Part shown: piece by piece, positions 1 to 8,128 of the stretch
How positions within the stretch are numbered: the first letter of the stretch is position 1
Layout of the letters: the number at the start of each line of letters is the position of its first letter
DNA from: Pseudomonas sp. PICF141
GTDB taxonomy: Bacteria > Pseudomonadota > Gammaproteobacteria > Pseudomonadales > Pseudomonadaceae
Direction: 5' to 3'
DNA: 64,000 bases
Assembly: GCF_002286815.1 (NCBI RefSeq)
Contig: NZ_MUNM01000083.1
Location: 62,001-126,000, forward strand
Made by a program: the position numbers and the translations under genes
The notes under the pieces: generated by a model
What the model was told of the DNA's origin: nothing
What the model saw: only the letters and a program-made list of their open reading frames with translations
Databases searched by the model: none

Positions 1-1
1 G

Positions 2-1420
2 GTGTTGCTGATGCTGTTCGGCATGCCAACCACGCCTGCACTGTTACTCGGTGCCGGTTTGGCGCTGTCGTCCACCGCCATTGTCAGCAAGGAGTTGAGC
101 AGCCTCGGTGAGCTTTTCAGCCGCCACGGCCAGAATGCCATCGCCGTGCTGCTATTCCAGGACGTGGTCGCTGTGTTGCTACTGACCCTGGTCCCGGTGT
201 TCGCCGGTAATAGCGACCAGGTTTGGTATTGGGCTCTGCCATTGACGCTGGGCAAGACTGTCTTGCTGTTCGTCGGTCTGCTGCTGGTCAGTCGCTGGTT
301 TTTGCCACGGCTGTTTCATGAAGTCGCCACGTCCCGGTCCGCTGAGCTGTTCGTGCTGTTGGCGCTGGTGATCGTTCTGCTGACGGCCTGGCTGACTCAC
401 TTACTCGGCCTCTCCCCTGCCCTGGGCGCCTTTCTCGCTGGCATGCTGTTGGGTGAAAGCCACTACCGACATCAGATCGAGGCGGATATCCGTCCGTTTC
501 GCGACATTCTGCTGGGAGTGTTCTTCGTCAGCATCGGCATGTTGATCGATTTGCGCTTGTTTGCCAGTCACGGTTTGCTGATTCTTGGTCTGACGCTGGG
601 ATTACTATTGATCAAAGGCACCGTGGTCGCGCTGCTGGTCAAATGGCGCGGCAGCGATGTCGAAACCGCCTGGCGCAGTGGCCTGGCATTGGCTCAAGGG
701 GGTGAATTCTGTTTTGCCCTGATGACGCAAATGCAGCAGAACAAACTGATGCCCGATGACTTCGGTGGCCTGCTGCTGGCGGCCACGTTCTGCTCGATGC
801 TGGTGACACCTTTACTGCTGCGCGCCGCTCCCCGCATCGCCACACGTCTGCACCACAAGCCCAACGAAGAAGCCGAACTCGAACAAATCAGCGCGCTAAA
901 CGCCGGTTTGCACAATCACGTAGTGATCTGTGGATATGGCCGCGTAGGTCAGTCCATTGGCCGCGTCCTGCGCAATATAGACCAACCGTACATCGCACTG
1001 GATACCGACCCGGTCCGGGTTCAGGAAGCAGCCGTCAATGAAAGCTGCGTTCATTACGGCGATTCATGCCGCGGCGAACTGCTGGTAGCGATAGGGCTGG
1101 AGCGCGCCAGATTACTGGTGGTCGCCGTGGATCAGACGGACATCGCCCTGTTGATACTCAAGGAGGCACGCCGGTACAACCCGAGCGTGTCGATCCTGGT
1201 GCGCACACGGGACGATAGTCAGTTGGCCGAGTTGAAAGCGGCTGGCGCCAGCGAAGTCGTACCCGAGTTGCTGGAGTCCAGCCTGATGCTCGCCTCCCAC
1301 GCACTGATCATGCTGGGCATACCCGGCCAGCAGGTGCGAGACCGGGTCGACCAGGTAAGGCGTGACCGCTATCGCCTGCTGCACGGTTTTTACCCCGGTG
1401 CCGACGATGAAGAACGCTGA
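2..1420 (+). CDS. Kef-type monovalent cation:proton antiporter (CPA2), 5' partial
   Basis: Inner-membrane cation/H+ antiporter of the CPA2 family, probably K+ efflux or pH homeostasis. The reading frame is open at the window edge, so the true N-terminus and first membrane segments lie outside. Visible are about eight hydrophobic segments, the family stretch LALSSTAIVSKEL near the start, and from about residue 305 a cytoplasmic RCK_N (TrkA-N) NAD-binding domain beginning HVVICGYGRVGQSIG (GxGxxG). The C-terminus is short after the RCK domain, more KefB/YbaL-like than KefC. No KefF/KefG ancillary gene is seen on this side. It converges on the ammonium transporter with only one base between stop codons, so neither gene has its own terminator here. 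Confidence 0.88.
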   Translation: MLLMLFGMPTTPALLLGAGLALSSTAIVSKELSSLGELFSRHGQNAIAVLLFQDVVAVLLLTLVPVFAGNSDQVWYWALPLTLGKTVLLFVGLLLVSRWFLPRLFHEVATSRSAELFVLLALVIVLLTAWLTHLLGLSPALGAFLAGMLLGESHYRHQIEADIRPFRDILLGVFFVSIGMLIDLRLFASHGLLILGLTLGLLLIKGTVVALLVKWRGSDVETAWRSGLALAQGGEFCFALMTQMQQNKLMPDDFGGLLLAATFCSMLVTPLLLRAAPRIATRLHHKPNEEAELEQISALNAGLHNHVVICGYGRVGQSIGRVLRNIDQPYIALDTDPVRVQEAAVNESCVHYGDSCRGELLVAIGLERARLLVVAVDQTDIALLILKEARRYNPSVSILVRTRDDSQLAELKAAGASEVVPELLESSLMLASHALIMLGIPGQQVRDRVDQVRRDRYRLLHGFYPGADDEER

Positions 1421-1421
1421 T

Positions 1422-2630
1422 TCAATCCTGGCTCACGGCTCCGATCTTGTGCACCGACAAGTCCGCGCCGTAATACTCCTCTTCCTGGCTCAGGCGCAGA
1501 CCATGAAGCGCCTTGATAACGCCATACACTGCAAAACCGCCAACCAGCGCGACGATCACGCCCAGAGCAGTGCCGATCAACTGGCTGATCAGGCTCACGC
1601 CCCCCAAACCACCCAAGGCAGTTTGACCGAAAATGCCACAAGCGATCCCGCCCCAGACACCACACAGCCCATGCAAAGGCCAGACGCCCAGCACATCATC
1701 GATACGCCATTTGCCTTGAGCCGCCGTAAAGCACCAGACAAACAGTGCCCCGGCGATGGCGCCGGTCACCAACGCGCCAACCGGATGCATCAAATCCGAG
1801 CCGGCGCAGATCGCCACCAATCCCGCCAGTGGGCCGTTATGCAGGAAGCCCGGGTCATTGCGCCCCACGATCAACGCTGCCACGGTGCCGCCGACCATGG
1901 CCATCAACGAATTCACGGCGACCAGCCCGCTGACCCCTTGCAGGGTTTGAGCGCTCATTACGTTGAACCCGAACCAGCCAACGATCAGAATCCAGGAACC
2001 CAACGCCAGAAAGGGAATGCTCGACGGGGCGAATGCCACCAGTCGCCCATCGCGATAACGACCTTGCCTTGGACCGAGCAACAAGACCGCCGCGAGTGCC
2101 AGCCAACCGCCCATGGCATGAACCACCACGGAACCGGCGAAGTCATGAAAACCGGCACCGAAGCGTTCCAGCAACCAGGCTTGCAGACCAAAGTTGCCAT
2201 TCCAGATCATGCCTTCGAAGAAGGGATAGATGAACGCCACGATCAGCACCGTCGCACACAACTGCGGGACGAACCGGGCGCGCTCGGCGATGCCTCCCGA
2301 AATGATTGCCGGTATCGCCGCAGCAAAGGTCAGCAGAAAGAAAAACTTCACCAGTCCATAGCCATGATCGGCGGTGATCACTGCCGCCGGCTGCATGAAA
2401 GTGACGCCGTAGGAAATCCAATAGCCTATAAAGAAATAGGCCAGGGTCGAAATGGCGAAATCGCTGAGTATTTTCGACAAAGCGTTGACCTGGTTTTTTT
2501 GCCGAACCGTACCCACCTCCAGAAAGGCGAAACCGGCGTGCATGGCCAGGACCATGACCGCACCGATCAGGATGAACAACGTGTTGGAGCTATGGACCAG
2601 ACTGTCCACAGCACTTTGCAGATTTTCCAT
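1422..2630 (-). CDS. amtB: Ammonium transporter, Amt/MEP family
   Basis: Ammonium channel in the inner membrane, 402 residues from the chosen ATG (MENLQSAVDSLVHSS). About eleven hydrophobic segments are visible, with the pore histidines in VVVHAMGGWLAL and VWPLHGLCGVWGG (twin-His) and the Amt segment AIPAIISGGIAERARF. A longer frame with an ATG at 2696 adds 22 residues that look like an uncleaved leader; neither start has a strong ribosome site, so the start is uncertain. Upstream at 2852-2866 lies a good sigma-54 promoter match, consistent with nitrogen control. There is no adjacent glnK, unlike the usual glnK-amtB operon, so this may be a second Amt paralogue. Confidence 0.9.
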   Translation of the reverse strand: MENLQSAVDSLVHSSNTLFILIGAVMVLAMHAGFAFLEVGTVRQKNQVNALSKILSDFAISTLAYFFIGYWISYGVTFMQPAAVITADHGYGLVKFFFLLTFAAAIPAIISGGIAERARFVPQLCATVLIVAFIYPFFEGMIWNGNFGLQAWLLERFGAGFHDFAGSVVVHAMGGWLALAAVLLLGPRQGRYRDGRLVAFAPSSIPFLALGSWILIVGWFGFNVMSAQTLQGVSGLVAVNSLMAMVGGTVAALIVGRNDPGFLHNGPLAGLVAICAGSDLMHPVGALVTGAIAGALFVWCFTAAQGKWRIDDVLGVWPLHGLCGVWGGIACGIFGQTALGGLGGVSLISQLIGTALGVIVALVGGFAVYGVIKALHGLRLSQEEEYYGADLSVHKIGAVSQD

Positions 2631-2851
2631 GGATTGGCAGACCTGAAGGTTGAAAAAAAGCACCAAAGCAGTTCGCGCAGAAGACAGGCGCACCAAGTTG
2701 CAGCCGATCCGGACTGAGGCGCTGATCCGGATGAACCGCTTTGGCGCACAAGAATGGAACCTTTGCGCGAGTTTTGATTATTTGGGTTAAGGTTTTCCTG
2801 AAATCATGCCCGGCAACAGCGCAACGGCGCCGGCTGACGCACCACGACACA

Positions 2852-2866
2852 GCAAAAGTTGTACCA
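2852..2866 (-). promoter_or_regulatory. Probable sigma-54 (RpoN) promoter for amtB
   Basis: Read on the minus strand the site is TGGTAC-AACTT-TTGC, one mismatch from the -24/-12 consensus TGGCAC-N5-TTGC, with the required ten bases between the invariant GG and GC. It would start transcription near 2840, about 210 bases before the amtB start. RpoN control of ammonium transporters is well established; no clear NtrC site was recognised upstream. Confidence 0.5.
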
Positions 2867-2936
2867 GTCATTTGTACTGAACCTTCACACAAGGCTCATA
2901 CTCGAACGCTTCAGAAGCCACTCACGGAGATCACCA

Positions 2937-3251
2937 ATGGCACGCACCACAGCAAAGACTGCTCAAGAAGTTCTGATGGAAGATTTTCAGACCCTGGTGA
3001 CCGACACTGAAAGGTTGCTGGAACACACCAAATCCCTGGCTGGTGATCAAGCCGATGAATTGCGTCAGCAGATCCATGACAGTCTGCTGCGCGCGCGGGA
3101 AACACTGAAATTGACCGAAGACTCTGTGCGCGAGCGCGGCAAAGCCGCTGTCACCGCCACGGAAGATTATGTCCAGGCCAACCCATGGCAATCGGTCGGC
3201 ATTGCGGCTGGCGTGGGCTTTCTGATCGGCCTGCTGGCCACTCGGCGCTAA
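2937..3251 (+). CDS. DUF883/ElaB-YqjD family membrane-anchored protein
   Basis: 104 residues. A long charged amphipathic helix (about residues 10-75, rich in E, K, R and Q) is followed by the typical C-terminal anchor NPWQSVGIAAGVGFLIGLLATRR. The family (E. coli YqjD, ElaB, YgaM) sits in the inner membrane, binds ribosomes and is induced in stationary phase or stress; here the role is inferred. The ATG at 2937 is preferred over an upstream start because GGAG lies about nine bases before it and homologues begin MARTTAKT. First gene of a tight three-gene operon. Confidence 0.88.
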   Translation: MARTTAKTAQEVLMEDFQTLVTDTERLLEHTKSLAGDQADELRQQIHDSLLRARETLKLTEDSVRERGKAAVTATEDYVQANPWQSVGIAAGVGFLIGLLATRR

Positions 3252-3252
3252 T

Positions 3253-3642
3253 ATGGCGATCGGCGAATCCGGCCCGTCCGCGACGGGCACCGGCTCATCC
3301 CCGCGGCGCCTCGGTGCCGCGTTTCTTGGACTGCTGCACAGTCATGTCGAACTGTTTGGCATTGAATTGCAGGAACAAAAAGCACGTACGGTAAGCCTGT
3401 TGTTGTTTGCAGGCCTGACGCTGGTTTTTGCCTTGTTATTGCTGGTGGGCTTGTCGACGCTGGTGTTGATCCTGTTTTGGGACACCTATCGCCTGGCAGC
3501 AATCATCGGGCTCTGTGTGTTCTATACCCTCGCCGCGTTCTTCTGTGCGATGCGCTTGAGGGCAGCGATTTTCGATGAGTCCTCGCCCTTCCACGGCACC
3601 CTGGAAGAGTTGGCCAACGATCGGGAGCGTCTGTTGCCATGA
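3253..3642 (+). CDS. YqjE-like (DUF1469, 'phage holin family') membrane protein
   Basis: 129 residues with two long hydrophobic segments (about residues 46-75 and 80-102) after a polar N-terminus containing LLHSHVELFGIELQEQKAR, the signature of the YqjE/DUF1469 family. It lies one base after the DUF883 gene and overlaps the next gene by four bases, matching the yqjD-yqjE-yqjK order of enterobacteria. The 'holin' label of databases is misleading: no phage gene is nearby. Its role in the stress-induced membrane operon is not known. Confidence 0.82.
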   Translation: MAIGESGPSATGTGSSPRRLGAAFLGLLHSHVELFGIELQEQKARTVSLLLFAGLTLVFALLLLVGLSTLVLILFWDTYRLAAIIGLCVFYTLAAFFCAMRLRAAIFDESSPFHGTLEELANDRERLLP

Positions 3643-3977
3643 GTCTGTCTGAACTTCCCCGCAACAGCTCGCGCACGGAAATGCGCAAGGCGCTGATTCG
3701 CTTGCGCATGGAAATGCATCGCCAGGAAATCCGCCACGAATCCCAACACCTGCTGAATCCTCTGCAACGGGTGCGTGGCATGACGCAAAACCTGCAAGAC
3801 GGTCTCGGCATCAAACACGCCCCGCTCTGGGGCATCGCGGCCGTGATCGGGTTGGGCTTTCTGACCGGCAAGAAGGCCAAGGGTGGCGGTATCGGCAGCC
3901 TGACTCGGCTGGCTCGCCTTGGTGTCACGCTGGGGCCGCTGATCAAGCTGATCATGCAGAACTCGCGCAAACACTAA
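3639..3977 (+). CDS. YqjK-like small basic membrane-associated protein
   Basis: 112 residues, overlapping the YqjE-like gene by ATGA. A basic helical N-terminal half (RTEMRKALIRLRMEMHRQEIRHESQ) is followed by a hydrophobic stretch APLWGIAAVIGLGFLTG and a basic tail. Composition and position match YqjK-type proteins, although sequence identity to the enterobacterial family cannot be judged by eye. Translationally coupled to the upstream gene, so probably a partner in the same membrane complex. Confidence 0.65.
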   Translation: MSLSELPRNSSRTEMRKALIRLRMEMHRQEIRHESQHLLNPLQRVRGMTQNLQDGLGIKHAPLWGIAAVIGLGFLTGKKAKGGGIGSLTRLARLGVTLGPLIKLIMQNSRKH

Positions 3978-4018
3978 TCAGTACTGTTTGGCTGCATTCT
4001 TGCAATACCACCGGGATT

Positions 4019-4038
4019 AACCTCTTCATCGAGAGGTT
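4019..4038 (+). terminator. Weak hairpin after the DUF883 operon
   Basis: AACCTCT-tcatcg-AGAGGTT forms a seven-base-pair stem 40 bases after the YqjK-like stop. No U-run follows, so it is at best a weak or 3'-stabilising hairpin. Confidence 0.35.
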
Positions 4039-4100
4039 GATCCTGTGTGCCTGCCTGATGTCCAGGTTTACCCGGAACAAAACCTCATTAAGGAGGCCTC

Positions 4101-5264
4101 GTGATCGACGGGCAACCGCTCGCCTGCTTTCAGCCGTTCATCGATACCGCCACCGGCCGCATCGCTGGGGTCGAAGCGCTGGGTCGACTGCGCCAGGCCG
4201 ATGGTCAACTGAGCTCCGTAGGACCGCTGTTCGCCGACCCGCGAACACCCGCCGTCGCCCTGCGTCGTCTCGATCGCCAAATCCGCGACAATGCTTTGAG
4301 CCGCCTGCATGAAGCGCCACCGGACTGGTTTCTCAGCCTTAATATATCGCCGCGCTGGATCAGCCGCTTGCGCCGGGACCAGGCACTGCCAAGCCTCCGG
4401 CAACTGAGCAGGCATGGCGTCGACGCGCAACGAATTGTCTTTGAGATCACTGAACTGGGCGGCGACAGCCAGCGTCTTGCCGAAGTCGTGGCCCGTTATC
4501 GACAAGCCGGAGCGCGGATCGCCATCGATGATTTCGGTGCCGGCTACTCTCAGCTCGATCGCGTGCTCGCCCTGCAACCGGACATTCTCAAGCTCGACAT
4601 GCGGCTGTTCCAGGCCGCCGCATTGGGTGGCCCCAGCAGCGACGTGGTGAAAGCACTGGCACAAATGGCGGAGAAAACCGGTTGCTGGATTATCGCCGAG
4701 GGCGTGGAAACGGACGCTCAGCTGAACTTTGCCCTGGAGTGTGGTTCACGCTACGTGCAGGGCTTTCTGTTCGCCCGTGCGCAAGCCGATTTTTTCGCCA
4801 CGGATGCCTTTGTCGGGCACTTCGCGCAACTGCGCCAGCGCTATGTCCAGCAAAAACTGGCTGAACGCGCGCGCCTGATGGTCATGCGCCAGCAGCTCAG
4901 CGAACTGATGACCATTCTGCAAGCCTGGGCTCAAGCCAGCGCACCCCTGAGCGCCTTGCCGCAACTGGAAGCGTTTCCCTGGCTGTTGCGTTTTTATCAA
5001 TGCGACCGCCACGGCACACAGCTGACTCCCAACCTGGAATGGCGCAACAACGGCTGGGAGGCGGATAACCGCTATCTGGGCCATAACTGGTCCTGGCGCC
5101 CCTACTTCTATCACTTGCTGGCCGAAGGATGGGATGAGCGTCGGCTGACACTTTCCAACACCTACCGCGATGCCACCAGCAATCAATACTGCCTTACCGC
5201 CGGGCAATTTTTCGACAATGGCGAGCGACTGCTGCTCATCGATATCGATGCGGCGGGGCTCTAG
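4101..5264 (+). CDS. EAL-domain c-di-GMP phosphodiesterase with C-terminal sensory domain
   Basis: 387 residues, starting at GTG with AGGAGG at 4091-4096. Residues 1-245 form an EAL domain that hydrolyses c-di-GMP to pGpG. The catalytic set is complete: E25 (VEALGRL), N81, E115 and E118 (FEITE), D143-D144 (IDDFGAGYS), K164, E200 (AEGVET) and Q220 (QGF); the spacing from D143 to Q220 equals that of RocR (21, 36, 20). The region after 250 starts with a helix and then a WRNNGWEADNRYLGHNW-type segment resembling a PDC/YkuI_C sensor fold, so a small ligand may regulate activity. There is no membrane segment, so it should be cytoplasmic. It stands alone between the DUF883 operon and dgt. Confidence 0.9.
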   Translation: MIDGQPLACFQPFIDTATGRIAGVEALGRLRQADGQLSSVGPLFADPRTPAVALRRLDRQIRDNALSRLHEAPPDWFLSLNISPRWISRLRRDQALPSLRQLSRHGVDAQRIVFEITELGGDSQRLAEVVARYRQAGARIAIDDFGAGYSQLDRVLALQPDILKLDMRLFQAAALGGPSSDVVKALAQMAEKTGCWIIAEGVETDAQLNFALECGSRYVQGFLFARAQADFFATDAFVGHFAQLRQRYVQQKLAERARLMVMRQQLSELMTILQAWAQASAPLSALPQLEAFPWLLRFYQCDRHGTQLTPNLEWRNNGWEADNRYLGHNWSWRPYFYHLLAEGWDERRLTLSNTYRDATSNQYCLTAGQFFDNGERLLLIDIDAAGL

Positions 5265-5331
5265 TTCTCCTTGCAGCGACCGGCGCGAACCGGGAAGCTA
5301 GAGGCTCAGTCACCTGACGGAGAAACCAGCC

Positions 5332-6663
5332 TTGGATTGGCAAACCCTGCTTACCCGCGAACGCCTCGGAAAGCCTGTGCACAGCCCGGAAGAACTCGGC
5401 CGCAGCCCTTTCCATAAAGACCACGACCGCATCATTTTCTCGGGCGCGTTTCGCCGTCTCGGGCGCAAGACCCAGGTTCATCCGGTCTCCAGCAACGATC
5501 ATATCCACACGCGCCTGACCCACTCGCTGGAAGTCAGCTGCGTCGGCCGTTCGCTGGGTATGCGTGTCGGTGAAACCATCCGTAGTGCCCTGCCCGACTG
5601 GTGCGAACCGAGTGATCTGGGGATGGTGGTGCAATCCGCTTGCCTGGCCCATGACATCGGTAATCCGCCCTTCGGTCATTCCGGTGAAGACGCGATCCGC
5701 CACTGGTTCCAGCAGGCCGCCGGCCGCGGCTGGCTGGATGCGATGAGCGAAGCGGAACGCAATGACTTCCTCAATTTCGAAGGCAATGCCCAAGGTTTCC
5801 GGGTGCTTACCCAACTTGAGTACCACCAGTTCGAAGGGGGGACCCGGCTGACCTACGCCACGCTGGGCACCTACCTGAAATATCCGTGGACTGCCCGGCA
5901 CGCCGACTCACTGGGCTACAAGAAGCACAAGTTCGGCTGTTATCAGAGCGAACTGCCATTGCTGGAACAGATCGCTCACAAGCTCGGTCTGCCCCAACTG
6001 GACGAACAACGCTGGGCGCGCCATCCGCTGGTGTACCTGATGGAGGCCGCCGACGACATCTGCTATGCACTGATCGATCTGGAGGATGGCCTGGAGATGG
6101 AGCTGTTGGAGTACGCCGAAGTCGAGTCTCTGTTGCTGGACCTGGTGGGCGACGATCTTCCGGAAACCTATCGCCAGCTCGGCCCGCAAGATTCGCGTCG
6201 GCGCAAACTGGCGATCCTGCGGGGCAAAGCCATCGAACACCTGACCAACGCAGCAGCCCGAGCATTCGTCGAACAACAGGACGCGCTGCTGGCCGGCACG
6301 CTGGCTGGCGACCTGGTGGAACACATGCACGGCCCCGCCAAGCGTTGCGTCTTGAATGCCAAGGACATGGCGCGCAAGAAAATCTTCCAGGACAAACGCA
6401 AGACACTCCACGAAATCGGCGCCTACACCACCCTGGAAATCTTGCTCAACGCCTTTTGCGGCGCGGCGCTGGAGCAACATAACGGCCGTACGCCATCCTT
6501 CAAGCACCGCCGCATACTCGACTTGTTGGGCAACAATGCGCCCGATCCTCACGGCCCTTTACACACCTCCTTCTTGCGCATGATTGATTTCATCGCAGGC
6601 ATGACCGACAGCTATGCCGGTGAAATGGCGCTGGAAATGACCGGGCGTTCAAGTCACCGATAA
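5332..6663 (+). CDS. dgt: Deoxyguanosinetriphosphate triphosphohydrolase (dGTPase), HD superfamily
   Basis: 443 residues, with TTG start at 5332 chosen because GGAGAAA lies about nine bases upstream and homologues begin MDWQ. The HD metal site is visible: HTRLTHSLEV, LAHDIGNPPFGHSGE and later YLMEAADDICYALIDLEDG. The enzyme cleaves dNTPs to the nucleoside and tripolyphosphate, tuning dNTP pools and fidelity. Length matches the type 2 bacterial dGTPase family. It is a single-gene unit followed by a perfect nine-base-pair hairpin at 6671-6707. Confidence 0.93.
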   Translation: MDWQTLLTRERLGKPVHSPEELGRSPFHKDHDRIIFSGAFRRLGRKTQVHPVSSNDHIHTRLTHSLEVSCVGRSLGMRVGETIRSALPDWCEPSDLGMVVQSACLAHDIGNPPFGHSGEDAIRHWFQQAAGRGWLDAMSEAERNDFLNFEGNAQGFRVLTQLEYHQFEGGTRLTYATLGTYLKYPWTARHADSLGYKKHKFGCYQSELPLLEQIAHKLGLPQLDEQRWARHPLVYLMEAADDICYALIDLEDGLEMELLEYAEVESLLLDLVGDDLPETYRQLGPQDSRRRKLAILRGKAIEHLTNAAARAFVEQQDALLAGTLAGDLVEHMHGPAKRCVLNAKDMARKKIFQDKRKTLHEIGAYTTLEILLNAFCGAALEQHNGRTPSFKHRRILDLLGNNAPDPHGPLHTSFLRMIDFIAGMTDSYAGEMALEMTGRSSHR

Positions 6664-6670
6664 AAACGTA

Positions 6671-6707
6671 CGATCAGCCCTGTCAGAGGGTTCTGAGCGG
6701 CTGATCG
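6671..6707 (+). terminator. Hairpin downstream of dgt
   Basis: CGATCAGCC pairs perfectly with GGCTGATCG around a 19-base loop just after the dgt stop. It lacks a U-tract, so it may be a 3'-end structure rather than a strong intrinsic terminator. Confidence 0.4.
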
Positions 6708-6832
6708 CATTCTCGACATTCATCTGTATTTCAACGTCGACAGAATCGCCCTACACCTTGTGCGGAGCGGACTGATCGATTGTTTTGCCATCTCGCGAAA
6801 TAATTGCACTCCCTTTGCTCGACAGAAAACCC

Positions 6833-7237
6833 ATGAAAACTCCTGTGCTCAAACATGATTGGCGCATCTTGCTGGTAGAAGATCATCCCTTTCAGCTACG
6901 GGCGACTCAGTACCTGCTCGAGAGTTTTGGCTTCACCCAACTGACCGCCGCTGACAGCGCCAAAAGCGCCTTGCAACAAATGCTCAAGGCTGTGCAACCG
7001 TTCGACATTCTTTTGTGCGACCAATGCCTCCCCGACCTTGCTGGCCTTGATTTGATCGAATACGCCAGTCACCGGGGGATGATCAGGCAGGCAATACTGC
7101 TGAGCAGCCTGACAGCTGTCGAACTGGACAAACTTGAAGTCATGGCTTACGAACATGGATTGCCGCTGCTCGGTTATTTGATCAAACCATTGAAACAATC
7201 AGACTTCAGAAACTTATTGACCCTGGCCTCCGTATAA
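6833..7237 (+). CDS. Stand-alone response-regulator receiver protein, RocR-receiver-like
   Basis: 134 residues, a single REC domain with no output domain. The acidic pocket E16-D17 (LLVEDHPFQ), phosphoacceptor D63 (LLCDQCLPD), S91-S92 (ILLSS) and K118 (YLIKPL) are all present. The phrases VEDHPFQ, ILLSS and LGYLIKP resemble the receiver of P. aeruginosa RocR (REC-EAL), but the EAL half is absent. ATG at 6833 is chosen; a TTG at 6785 would add 16 residues with no receiver homology. It precedes the regulator/kinase pair by 256 bases on the same strand. Likely acts as a phosphate sink or a competing receiver for the HPt of the kinase, by analogy with the Roc systems. Confidence 0.85.
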   Translation: MKTPVLKHDWRILLVEDHPFQLRATQYLLESFGFTQLTAADSAKSALQQMLKAVQPFDILLCDQCLPDLAGLDLIEYASHRGMIRQAILLSSLTAVELDKLEVMAYEHGLPLLGYLIKPLKQSDFRNLLTLASV

Positions 7238-7387
7238 AAAACACAAAAACCCAAACACACTAAAACAATGATCAGCGCATGGATTCAGACCTCTAACTCA
7301 ATGCTTTCAATCGCTTGACCCGCCCTGCCAAACTTTGCCTTTCCTCATGCAAAACCTAGTTGATACGTAGTCCCGTTCTTCTTCGGT

Positions 7388-7405
7388 TGTAGGACTTTTC
7401 CTATA
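7388..7405 (+). promoter_or_regulatory. GacA-box-like inverted repeat upstream of the NarL-type regulator
   Basis: TGTAGG-ACTTTT-CCTATA is an imperfect dyad with six-base spacing, close to the GacA box TGTAAG-N6-CTTACA, and it also contains TTTCCTA, a heptamer like BvgA half-sites. It sits about 90 bases before the regulator start, within a 256-base intergenic region. It may bind the regulator itself (autoregulation) or GacA. Confidence 0.4.
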
Positions 7406-7493
7406 TTGTCGCTATAGCACCCTCAGTTCATGCGGCTCCACAACTATCTGAGCTAAGGTGCGCGCATTATTTGTGCACGTATGGGATTTGATT

Positions 7494-8120
7494 ATGAACT
7501 CCGTTTTTATTGTCGACGATCACCCTGTCATCCGCCTTGCGGTTCGAATGTTGCTGGAACATGAAGGTTACAAAGTCGTCGGCGAAACTGACAATGGGGT
7601 CGATGCAATGCAGATGGTTCGCGAATGCATGCCTGACCTGATCATCCTCGACATCAGCATTCCCAAACTGGATGGACTGGAAGTTCTTTCCCGCTTCAAC
7701 GCCATGAGCACACCGTTAAAAACACTGGTATTAACTGCACAGTGCCCGACACTTTTCGGTATTCGTTGCATGCAATCCGGTGCATCGGGCTATGTATGCA
7801 AACAGGAAGACCTCAGTGAATTGATGAGTGCGATCAAGGCAGTTTTATCAGGTTACAACTACTTCCCCAGTCAAGCATTGAATCCTGTTCGTCGTGACGA
7901 TGTGCGCTGGGCCGACCTGGAACTGTTCAAATCCGTCAATGATCGAGAACTGATGGTATTACAACTTTTCGCCCAGGGTCGTACTAACAAGGAAATTGCC
8001 AAGGGCATGTTTCTCAGCAACAAGACAGTCAGCACTTATAAAAAACGACTCATGCAGAAACTCAAGGCCAAATCCCTGGTTGAACTCATCGATATGGCAA
8101 AACGCAACGCGTTAGTGTGA
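7494..8120 (+). CDS. NarL/LuxR-type response regulator (BvgA/EvgA/RocA-like)
   Basis: 208 residues: receiver domain (residues 1-120; D8-D9, phosphoacceptor D53 in LIILDISIP, K about 108) and C-terminal LuxR-type HTH (about 140-205; DRELMVLQLFAQGRTNKEIAKGMFLSNKTVSTYKKRLMQKL). It should be phosphorylated by the HPt of the kinase encoded next and then bind promoter DNA. The start MNSVFIVDDHP (7494) fits the family; an in-frame start at 7458 would add 12 unrelated residues. The stop codon abuts or overlaps the kinase gene (GTG at 8117, ATG at 8129), so the two are translationally coupled. Confidence 0.93.
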   Translation: MNSVFIVDDHPVIRLAVRMLLEHEGYKVVGETDNGVDAMQMVRECMPDLIILDISIPKLDGLEVLSRFNAMSTPLKTLVLTAQCPTLFGIRCMQSGASGYVCKQEDLSELMSAIKAVLSGYNYFPSQALNPVRRDDVRWADLELFKSVNDRELMVLQLFAQGRTNKEIAKGMFLSNKTVSTYKKRLMQKLKAKSLVELIDMAKRNALV

Positions 8121-8128
8121 GAACCAGG

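Noticed and set aside
1362..2717. 451-codon open frame antisense to amtB
   Set aside because: Polar, low-complexity protein rich in Gln, Arg and His with no family resemblance; amtB on the other strand has clear family motifs.
3253..3642. 'Phage holin' as a sign of a prophage
   Set aside because: YqjE/DUF1469 is only named so; no phage structural, integrase or lysis gene is nearby.
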